From assembly GCA_951217055.1 (NCBI GenBank), contig OX578280.1, positions 64,055,633 through 64,119,632 on the forward strand: DNA of 64,000 nt, given 5' to 3'. Positions 55,490 through 64,000 of this stretch are shown piece after piece (position 1 is the first letter of the stretch; the number at the start of each line of letters is the position of its first letter). Source of the DNA: Gerris lacustris (lineage: Eukaryota > Arthropoda > Insecta > Hemiptera > Gerridae). The notes beneath the pieces were generated by a model. It ran no database searches. It was not told the DNA's origin and saw only the letters and a program-made list of their open reading frames with translations. Position numbers and translations under genes: made by a program.

Positions 55490-57349
55490 GGTGTCCCGGG
55501 TCAGGACCGACAAACTTTGGGATATGATAGTACAGTTAATTTGGAGTAAAAAAAGTTCTATAAACCATGGTCCTATTCTCATTTGTTTTCTAGCTATCTT
55601 ATTTTTAACTTTTTTTTGTAAAACGTGACTTTGACTTAATAAATTGGCAATATCATTGGAAGTAATTAAGCTAGAATGATAAATGATATACCACCTGAAA
55701 GAGCATGAAAAACTCTTAAAGACTAATATCATTTCAGCTATTAAATTTCATTTTTAGTCACACGTTAATTCGTTAGAACTTGAAAATAATAAAATTTAAA
55801 TAAAAAAAGAAAATGTTAGAGCTTGTATAAGTACTGTATTGTATTAGATAACTATGGGTGCAAAACTCCTTAAAGTTGGCGCATTTACTAAGCTTCAAAA
55901 CGATACTATTAAATTTAAAATATTGCAACGTGAAGTATCCGAAATAGTGATGAAATTCAAAAAAAACATGTCCTACTGTAAGCTGAGATAGGGTTGGGGG
56001 AATGGGAAGTGCCCTGAAAATGCAAACGTCGGGTGATTTTTTTTCTTTTTCTTTTAAGGTGCTCTAGTATAATAAAACGTTAAAGTCAGAGTTTAGTCAT
56101 AGTACCCGTGTGGTACCAATCATGGTACCAATGATACTACAGTCATTGTGAAGTCATAGGACCTGATGAACGTCTTATAAGGGGTCTTATCTAATTATTA
56201 AGGGTGTAATAATTTATTATTATTACGATAATTAATTATTTTTATAATAATGTTCTTTGTAACATAACTAAAATTGTACTGTATTAATTGAATTATCTTA
56301 TTACTTAGTTTAAAAAAAAAAAAAAAAAAAAAAAATCATTAAAGAATAAAATAGAAAAGTGTAATAATATCGACCTTCTTTACTTACAATAATTAACACT
56401 TCTGCAATTACTATAATAAATGTTCAAAATGGTGCCCTTCTTCATTAATATACATCCGACATTTTTTAAGTACAGATTTGCTGCATTCAACACACTAGAA
56501 GCTAAAAACCACGAAAACATTTTGCGCCCGAAGGTTATAGTAATGTTTTAGTTGAACTCAACAACAGGTTATAATAATAGTTTTTATTTACCGTATCAGT
56601 TTTAAGTTATGTTTCTTCTTCTTTAGCAAATTTTCATTGGAGTAATTTACTAATGTGCCTATTATAGTGCCATATTTCATTTTTTCTTTCATTAATAAAA
56701 AGAAATATTGTTTTGATCAAAATTGTTTCACTACCTTTCAAGAAAATAGTGAGAAAGAGAGCTCGTACTTCACCAATTTTTGAGTTCTGCAAATACACTA
56801 AAAACGATAGTGTGAACACAGACACCTCGAAAAACAAAAGAAAAACTATAAGTATAAATTATAAGTCCTATTCCTATTGAATATTGAAGCTTATTCAATT
56901 CAGCTAAATTAAACTATCACAATACTTTTTTCAAACAAAGATCAGCCTCTCTAGTATTCTTTATTATAAGTCTTAGCGTAGCAGAGTTCAAAATTGTTCT
57001 ATGAAAAATGTAATATTTTCCAGACTGATTCCTGTTATTTAGGTACCTGTAAATATTTTTGTTTCGCAAGTTTAGGTTGTACAAATTAAAAGAATTAATA
57101 TTGACTCCACCCTTTATTTCCAATCCAAGTCTTGGAAAATGTACAAGTAGTTCCCTTTTCTTGTTTCCTACAAATACTTAAAAACACTTAAATGTATACA
57201 GAAAAAAATTATTTACTACATATTACAATTTATTTATTAATTACTATTATACAGATAAATACAAAAAAAGTAACGCATAATAAATATACTATTCAGTAAA
57301 CCCATACGACGTTCACGAGTTATAAGTTATAACCTTCTCTTGTTGCTGT
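55487..57349. mobile_element. Palindrome left arm, mariner-derived
   Basis: Reverse complement of 57759-59621 (pairs sum to 115108). The stretches compared, including a run of 24 A at 56312-56335, are identical. The outer end CAGGGTGTCCCGGGTCAGGA is a mariner-type TIR next to TA. On minus, 56460-56411 reads CRMYINEEGHHFEHLL and stop, the tail of a mariner-like transposase. Other frames (55424-55732, 56634-56837, 56917-57123) occur twice only because of the palindrome. Confidence 0.95.
56411..56460 (-). pseudogene. Mariner-like transposase C-terminal scrap (left arm)
   Basis: CRMYINEEGHHFEHLL* matches the CIxxxGxHFEHLL tail of a mariner-like transposase group. The region before it is deleted relative to the spacer copy. 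A mirror copy is at 58648-58697. Confidence 0.65.
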
Positions 57350-57758
57350 ATTAATTGAATTATCTTATTACTTTGTTAAAAAAAAAATCATTAAAGATGA
57401 AATAGAAAAGTGTAATAATAAAATAAACCGTCCTTTTTCATTTATAATTAACACTTCTGTAATTACTATAATAAATGTTCAAACTGGTGCCCTCCTTCAT
57501 TCATACACATCCACAATTTTTAAGTCGAGATTTGCTGCATTTTATGGGAGTCGCTTTTTGGTCATTTATTTGATCCCCCCCCCCCCCCAAACAGAAATCT
57601 AAAGGTGCAATGTCTGGTGACCTGGGTGGCCAAGCAACCGGTACTCCTCTTCCAATGCCCTATTAGGGTAGTGTTGAAACTAGAAGCTAAAAACCACGAA
57701 AAATTTTTGCGCCGGAAGGTTACAATCCTAGATAATAGGTTACAATTGAACCTCATCA
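57350..57758. mobile_element. Palindrome spacer with an older element copy
   Basis: This unique 409-bp hinge is a diverged direct copy of 56281-56560 that keeps an extra segment (57510-57680) deleted from the arms. It contains 13 C at 57575-57587. Confidence 0.8.
57466..57670 (-). pseudogene. Mariner-like transposase fragment in the spacer
   Basis: On minus, 57664-57591 reads GIGRGVPVAWPPRSPDIAPLDF-like, containing the PRSPDxxPLD box with the third catalytic Asp region of DDE transposases. After the C tract and a frame change, the tail MCMNEGGHQFEHLL and stop (57468) follows. Only the C-terminal part remains. Confidence 0.8.
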
Positions 57759-59618
57759 ACAGCAACAAGAGAAGGTTATAACTTATAACTCGTGAACGTC
57801 GTATGGGTTTACTGAATAGTATATTTATTATGCGTTACTTTTTTTGTATTTATCTGTATAATAGTAATTAATAAATAAATTGTAATATGTAGTAAATAAT
57901 TTTTTTCTGTATACATTTAAGTGTTTTTAAGTATTTGTAGGAAACAAGAAAAGGGAACTACTTGTACATTTTCCAAGACTTGGATTGGAAATAAAGGGTG
58001 GAGTCAATATTAATTCTTTTAATTTGTACAACCTAAACTTGCGAAACAAAAATATTTACAGGTACCTAAATAACAGGAATCAGTCTGGAAAATATTACAT
58101 TTTTCATAGAACAATTTTGAACTCTGCTACGCTAAGACTTATAATAAAGAATACTAGAGAGGCTGATCTTTGTTTGAAAAAAGTATTGTGATAGTTTAAT
58201 TTAGCTGAATTGAATAAGCTTCAATATTCAATAGGAATAGGACTTATAATTTATACTTATAGTTTTTCTTTTGTTTTTCGAGGTGTCTGTGTTCACACTA
58301 TCGTTTTTAGTGTATTTGCAGAACTCAAAAATTGGTGAAGTACGAGCTCTCTTTCTCACTATTTTCTTGAAAGGTAGTGAAACAATTTTGATCAAAACAA
58401 TATTTCTTTTTATTAATGAAAGAAAAAATGAAATATGGCACTATAATAGGCACATTAGTAAATTACTCCAATGAAAATTTGCTAAAGAAGAAGAAACATA
58501 ACTTAAAACTGATACGGTAAATAAAAACTATTATTATAACCTGTTGTTGAGTTCAACTAAAACATTACTATAACCTTCGGGCGCAAAATGTTTTCGTGGT
58601 TTTTAGCTTCTAGTGTGTTGAATGCAGCAAATCTGTACTTAAAAAATGTCGGATGTATATTAATGAAGAAGGGCACCATTTTGAACATTTATTATAGTAA
58701 TTGCAGAAGTGTTAATTATTGTAAGTAAAGAAGGTCGATATTATTACACTTTTCTATTTTATTCTTTAATGATTTTTTTTTTTTTTTTTTTTTTTTAAAC
58801 TAAGTAATAAGATAATTCAATTAATACAGTACAATTTTAGTTATGTTACAAAGAACATTATTATAAAAATAATTAATTATCGTAATAATAATAAATTATT
58901 ACACCCTTAATAATTAGATAAGACCCCTTATAAGACGTTCATCAGGTCCTATGACTTCACAATGACTGTAGTATCATTGGTACCATGATTGGTACCACAC
59001 GGGTACTATGACTAAACTCTGACTTTAACGTTTTATTATACTAGAGCACCTTAAAAGAAAAAGAAAAAAAATCACCCGACGTTTGCATTTTCAGGGCACT
59101 TCCCATTCCCCCAACCCTATCTCAGCTTACAGTAGGACATGTTTTTTTTGAATTTCATCACTATTTCGGATACTTCACGTTGCAATATTTTAAATTTAAT
59201 AGTATCGTTTTGAAGCTTAGTAAATGCGCCAACTTTAAGGAGTTTTGCACCCATAGTTATCTAATACAATACAGTACTTATACAAGCTCTAACATTTTCT
59301 TTTTTTATTTAAATTTTATTATTTTCAAGTTCTAACGAATTAACGTGTGACTAAAAATGAAATTTAATAGCTGAAATGATATTAGTCTTTAAGAGTTTTT
59401 CATGCTCTTTCAGGTGGTATATCATTTATCATTCTAGCTTAATTACTTCCAATGATATTGCCAATTTATTAAGTCAAAGTCACGTTTTACAAAAAAAAGT
59501 TAAAAATAAGATAGCTAGAAAACAAATGAGAATAGGACCATGGTTTATAGAACTTTTTTTACTCCAAATTAACTGTACTATCATATCCCAAAGTTTGTCG
59601 GTCCTGACCCGGGACACC

Positions 59619-59621
<3 letters not shown>
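57759..59621. mobile_element. Palindrome right arm, mariner-derived
   Basis: Mirror of 55487-57349. It ends CCCGGGACACCCTG at 59621, next to TA. Contains the mirror transposase scrap at 58648-58697 (stop TAG 58695-58697). Confidence 0.95.

Positions 59622-59695
<74 letters not shown>
59622..59695. repeat. (TA)37 at right end of the palindrome
   Basis: Longer than the left tract (15 units). Sequence beyond the two tracts is unrelated, so the mirror symmetry stops at the element ends. Confidence 0.95.
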
Positions 59696-59700
<5 letters not shown>

Positions 59701-59726
59701 ATTATTCATATAAACTTGTTCTAATC

Positions 59727-59935
59727 AAATTATAATTATTATTTACTACGGGAAACAGACAGTGCAAAATACACTCCCGCGCCGGGATTTGAACCACGGG
59801 TCTCCTGTATACAGGAAATAATAATTATAATTTGATTTAAATTAAAATTTAAACTTTCCGTAGTATGAAAACCACCAAAAACTTAAAAATTAAATAAACT
59901 TATTCTTTAACCTCAAAAATTCGGTCTGAGATAAC
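59727..59935. repeat. Rearranged tRNA-like repeat, copy 3
   Basis: The 3' half of the tRNA-like sequence of 36680 is on minus at 59805-59774 (B-box GGTTTGAACC region, CGCGGGAG). Its tail (AATAATAATTATAATTTGAT) is present both inverted (59727-59745) and direct (59815-59840), followed by AACTTTCCGTAGTATGAAAA. Here the acceptor 3' strand is CGCGGGA, which would pair fully with TCCTGCG. Confidence 0.7.
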
Positions 59936-60048
59936 TCAAATAAACATTCTCACGAGTTCATAATTTGAACTTGAACATTTTATCAAAATATATCATAAAA
60001 ATAACTTCTCTTCAGTGGGAAATCGAACCCGGCCTTACATTTTCTTAA

Positions 60049-60080
<32 letters not shown>

Positions 60081-60236
60081 ATTTTCTCAGGAACTAGATT
60101 TATTCGGGAAAACGGCTTATATCGTTAGATTCGTATTTATATAGACTACATTTTAGAATTTTTTAATCAAAATCGTCGCAACCGTTTTGGAGATTTTTTT
60201 TTTTTTTTTTTCACGTATTTTCAGAGTTTTTTTTTT
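59915..60236 (-). repeat. Family F fragment with T-rich expansions
   Basis: ATTCGGTCTGAGATAACTCA, GAAATCGAACCCGGCC and GGAACTAGATTTATTCGGG match family F. T runs at 60051-60074 and 60189-60210 break it. Confidence 0.6.
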
Positions 60237-60237
60237 T

Positions 60238-60612
60238 GGGATAAGTACTTTTGAAGCTATAGGTGTAAATACATGTATGTTTGTGCGCATGTGGAAGAGA
60301 AAACAATTAGTGCAGAAGGTTGAAACTTATATGGGACCAACAATGAGCTAATTATGACCTACCATACAAATTTCATTACAATCGGACGTGTAGTTTTTAA
60401 GATATGTTGGTTCGCAAAAATTGAGTGACAGACAGACAGACCGACTGACCGTCACACCGACAGACTGGCAGACAGATACGTAACCAAAAATGTTCCCTGA
60501 TGCCTGAAATGGATTTCTTTCCAAGAATTTTTTGAAATGAGAGAGATCAAATATTTTCACTCTTCAGAACGATCACATAGCTTCCGTTACCTATGCTAAG
60601 CTTGGAAGCAAA
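60238..60612 (+). mobile_element. Family K repeat, copy 2
   Basis: Same order as 26250-26625, with a longer GACAGACAGACAGACCGACT tract and the final AGCTTCCGTTACCTATGCTA block. The minus frame at 60348-60560 is incidental. Confidence 0.7.
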
Positions 60613-60734
60613 ATAAGTTGCAATACAATTGTGGTTAATGATATTTTTTTTTTACACTGTTGAGGTTTTTGTGAAAGTAAAATTAAGTTAAGTTTTTGTG
60701 AAGTGGAAGCAATACTTGTTGTGATGCTAAACAA

Positions 60735-61375
60735 ATAAGTAAGGCGCGCTTCACGTAAGTACGTGGGGCGATAATCGCCGGTTTCTGTCCATCAAAGTTA
60801 AAACTATTAAGTGTAATATATTATACTAATTTTAATAGTAATATTCTTTTTCTACTCTTCAAGACCTTTAAATTGATGTATAACATGTTATGGATACTAA
60901 AACAATGTTTAGTCACCCGCCATATTGCCCGCCATCTTAAAATATTACGTGTGAAATTTTAATAGTTGCATATTCTTTTTCTTCATTTCAAGACCTTTAA
61001 ATTTATGTATAACATGGTGACTAAAAACTTGTTTTTATTCACCCGCCATATTGGCCACCATCTTGAAACTTTAAAGTGTAAAATTTTAATATTTGCATAT
61101 TCTTTTTCTACACTTCGACCTTTAAATTGATTTATAACATGTCATAGTTACTAAGAACTTTTTTTAGTCACCCGCCATATTGGCCGCCATCTTGAAAATA
61201 TTAAGTGTGAAAAATCCAAATTGTGTCCAGTTGTCTCAAATGCCGAGAATCACCTGTGTGCCGAATTTCATGTTCCTAGCTATATATAGTAGTTTATGAT
61301 TTGAAACAAGAAACGGACAGACAGACAGACAGAGCCGTTATATAAGGTTTCTTTTTGTACTTTGTACAGAAACCT
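60735..61375 (-). mobile_element. Family J element with three ~127-bp internal repeats
   Basis: TCACCCGCCATATTG starts at 60913, 61039 and 61168; units also share TTCTTTTTCTAC.CTTCAAGA and TTTAAATTGATGTATAACAT. The outer end on minus is the hairpin AGGTTTCTG / AGAAACCT (61345-61375), followed inward by the CTGTCTGTCTGTC tract. It matches the head design of families A and I. Confidence 0.65.
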
Positions 61376-61688
61376 AAAACTTGCAATTTTCTTTATATTA
61401 GCTTATTACTTGGTTTGAAAATAATTTATTTTTTATTTTCATAACATTAAATACTATTTAATATTTACATGGCTTCTGCACTTCCGAACCGTTTTATTAT
61501 TAATAATATTTTTCGAAACCATAAAATAAGTTTATTTTTTCAAGAAACTGAACACCGTGTACACATAATCAAGAAAATATTAATATTTTTAGGGATTTAA
61601 AAACGAGCAGGAGTTTTTATTATGAATGCATTTTTTCGAAAACCCTAAAATAAGAACATTTTTTCACTTCGGTACTCTATTTTAGGAC

Positions 61689-61691
<3 letters not shown>

Positions 61692-61772
<81 letters not shown>
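61692..61772. repeat. (TA)n microsatellite
   Basis: About 40 uninterrupted units. Confidence 0.95.
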
Positions 61773-61773
<1 letters not shown>

Positions 61774-61774
61774 C

Positions 61775-62175
61775 AGAAAACCGAGAAAATATTAAGTTAT
61801 TAGCTTTTCCACGTGGCTTTGTCGATCACATAGCCAAGCCTAGTGGCTCGGAATATAAAAGAATGTAGCGAAGAGAAATATTTCTCAAGGGATTGACTCT
61901 AGCTGGCTTGTAGGATATATCATACCTGACAGACCACAACATACAGCATTATTCCCTAGAAACCAAATCAATAACATTTTCACCATTGAGAAAAGTCTTG
62001 GAATACCTTAATTCTACAAATGGTTTTTGTAATACATCTAGGTCACCTTGAAAACTCCTTTTTTCATTCCCTGTTCGACTCGGATTTGTGTATTCAGGAT
62101 CCGAATACGCTTTGAAATTGAGAAATTCGATCTAAACATCTAAACCCGACATCGGAAATTAAATCTTAATTTTTT
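61775..62175. other. No gene recognised
   Basis: Mixed-composition sequence without a clear frame or repeat. Confidence 0.35.
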
Positions 62176-62177
62176 TC

Positions 62178-63018
62178 CCCCCTTCAGAATGAACCCCAGG
62201 AAATAATTATTTACGTACCAATCATTTTAATTAAAAAATTCTAAAATGTAGTCCATTTAAATACAAATCTAACAATGTAGGCCGTTTTCCCGGCGGAAAC
62301 AAAGTCATTACACCCTGAGCGTGTTTGTTGGTTCTTGAGGCGCAGCCGGGGGAACCATACTGCCTAAATCCCGAGGCGTAGTCGAGGAAGTTATTCAGTT
62401 GGAACCATGAAGTTTAATCCCGAGGCATAGCGGAGGGAGTTAATTATAGCGATAGTACTATGACTTTGTGCTCCCGTGGTACGTACAAGATTTTACCTCC
62501 AGCAGGGAGAAAAAGTGAACATTCCTTCCAGTTTACAGGGAGGGAAGTTACTCGTTGCACGGTCGGGTTAAACAGGGAGTAATAAAATATAAGGGAATCA
62601 TGAGCTCTCATGATTCCCTCCAGTGTTGTCCTAGATAAAGCACAGGTAAATACCTACGGTTGGTGCTAATACACATTTCATTTACTAACTTTTGTTTATG
62701 TCTAAATCTGTAAAGTCACGTAACCTCCACCATGGTTGCCATAGTGATTCATCAGTAAAACAAACAAACAAGTTAAAAGTGATATCAAACGTTCTAAATG
62801 TAGATTGTCAGATGTTGAATAAAATAATTTAAAATGAAAATGTTTCCTTATTTTTTCTCCCTTCCGGAGGTAAAATCTTGTACGTACCTCGTGAATAATA
62901 ATCTCTTGAACCCTCACAATAATTTACTCCCTCCGGCCCAACTTCATTGCTCAGGGTGCAATCACTTACTTTACTCCCGTGGTGCGTAAATAACTATTTC
63001 CTCAAGAAGGGAGAAAAA
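62178..63018. mobile_element. Family Q foldback element
   Basis: Nested inverted pairs: ATTATTTACGTACC (62206) with GGTGCGTAAATAACT (62982); ACACCCTGAGC (62310) with CTCAGGGTGCA (62950); GTACAAGATTTTACCTCC (62484) with GGAGGTAAAATCTTGTAC (62866-62883). It includes GAGGCGCAGCCGGGGGAACC-type words as at 27655. 62222-62296 is a scrap of family F. Non-coding. Confidence 0.6.
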
Positions 63019-63110
63019 TATCACAAATAAAACAAAAGAGTTTCATTTTTTTTTTTAGGTATTAATGACATAATAGTACAAGCCAGCAAAGCCAGCAAAA
63101 AGAAATGATA

Positions 63111-63387
63111 TCCACAAAAAAAACCTAACCGTGAAAAAAGGGCCAAGTTCCAGACTCCAAAATAGTCAGCCTATCAAAGTAGTGATATCTACTTTTTGGC
63201 CAAATCTGCTCTTTTTTAGTATATAGCCTCACTTCACTCCTACATTCATGAGTAAAACTGATCTTTTCTATTGCTTAACACTTGACTTGGTCAAAATTTA
63301 GATATTATCACTGCTTAGATTAGGTTGACTATTTTGGGGGAGGGTCTGGAACTTGGCACTTTATTCACGTTTAGGTTTTATTGTGGA
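63111..63387. mobile_element. Foldback MITE, ~70-bp arms
   Basis: CCACAAAAAAAACCTAACCG to CAAGTTCCAGACTCC at the left matches the inverse of GGGTCTGGAACTTGGC to GGTTTTATTGTGG at the right. Total 277 bp. Family not seen elsewhere in the window. Confidence 0.8.
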
Positions 63388-63389
63388 TT

Positions 63390-64000
63390 ATGTTTATCTC
63401 TTTCACGGATAAATGTTTGGCTCATCTTTGAGTAGAGCCGTAATAACATGTTCTGAATGTGAACCAAATTCAATCTTAACAGGATCAGGTAGTTTAGACT
63501 CCTCGCTTCTTCTTCCAAGATTGCTTTTAGTTGTCAGAAAAACTTAGCGGCGCTATAACACTAAAGGGATATTGCATCGACATTCTTATAATAAATCATT
63601 TTCTTTGCATAAAATCTTAATTTAGTATGGAGTAGGATAATTGAAAGATGCTCGGTAAACTAACTCGTTCTATTTTACCTTATTTTCCATATAATACTGT
63701 TATACTTTTTTTTTTCTTTTTGTGTGGAAACATAAATTTTAATAATAATATTTTTTGATCGGAATTTTTTTTAGCAATTTAAAGAAAATATTACTTTATC
63801 ATATTTTGAGTTACTGTTTTTATAAAGGGAAGTGATAGCGATGTTTTAAAAAGAAAATTTTATACCATCGATAAAATAATATATTTATTAGATAAATTTG
63901 TAGTACCCTGTTATATTCGCTTGATACAGCAGTAATTTTAAGCTACCAAAACTTTTACTAAAGTTATCGTCAGCGGGGTCAAGTATTGTGGGCATAGTGG
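63390..64000. other. No gene recognised
   Basis: AT-rich sequence up to the window edge. Confidence 0.4.

Noticed and set aside
55487..59621. Palindrome as a pure assembly artefact
   Set aside because: Not fully excluded, but the symmetry ends exactly at transposon termini and the flanking TA tracts differ, which an artefactual mirror would not predict. Kept as a finding with a read-level test.

Overview
This window looks like intergenic or deep-intronic DNA from a large, AT-rich, repeat-dense animal genome, most probably an arthropod and perhaps an insect. The evidence is the mix of elements seen together: mariner-like DDE elements flanked by TA, hAT-type elements with 8-bp target duplications, a canonical Helitron, Helentron-like elements with TCTGTCTGTCCGTCC tracts, a Penelope-like retroelement, non-LTR retrotransposon remnants, tRNA-like and 5S-like SINE pieces, and long (TA)n microsatellites. 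Species cannot be read from the sequence. I find no intact host gene. The longest open frame is 145 codons, and it is the tail of a dead reverse transcriptase.

Layout. 0-6 kb: a 104-bp tandem array ending in a tRNA-like SINE piece, a 25-bp minisatellite with higher-order structure, small foldback elements, and an inverted copy of repeat family A carrying a nested family B element. 6-8 kb: an 83-bp minisatellite. 8-11 kb: a 65-bp array, family C, and foldback family E. 11-17.9 kb: AT-rich DNA, two minisatellites (37 and 35 bp), and a decayed Penelope-like element with its GIY-YIG end. 18.5-21.5 kb: a head-to-tail run of family A plus a 73-bp array. 22-31 kb: families F, K, C, E and I, a 52-bp array and SINE fragments. 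31-36 kb: a dead LINE split by an 8-bp-TSD MITE, then family A, then a family C copy that contains a family B insertion and a foldback, which in turn contains a Helitron. 36-40.5 kb: a 110-codon coiled-coil frame, a tandem pair of tRNA-like repeats, a recombinase-like exon fragment between two palindromes, family E split by a hAT element, and two foldback MITEs. 41-48 kb: a GC-rich island, a 130-bp satellite, more MITEs, a mariner end joined to (TA)n, and an interrupted minisatellite. 48-55 kb: families F and C, a 5S-like repeat, a LINE 3' end, and a 1.96-kb hAT element. 55.5-59.7 kb: a 4.1-kb palindrome with 1.86-kb arms and mariner-type ends. 59.7-64 kb: a rearranged tRNA-like repeat, families F, K and J, and foldbacks.

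The parts do not act together as a pathway. What the window records is nesting: elements inside elements, so several insertions can be ordered in time and their boundaries read from matching empty sites elsewhere in the same window. Family letters (A, B, C and so on) are local labels defined here, not database names. Coordinates of diffuse repeats are approximate to about 10-20 bases.
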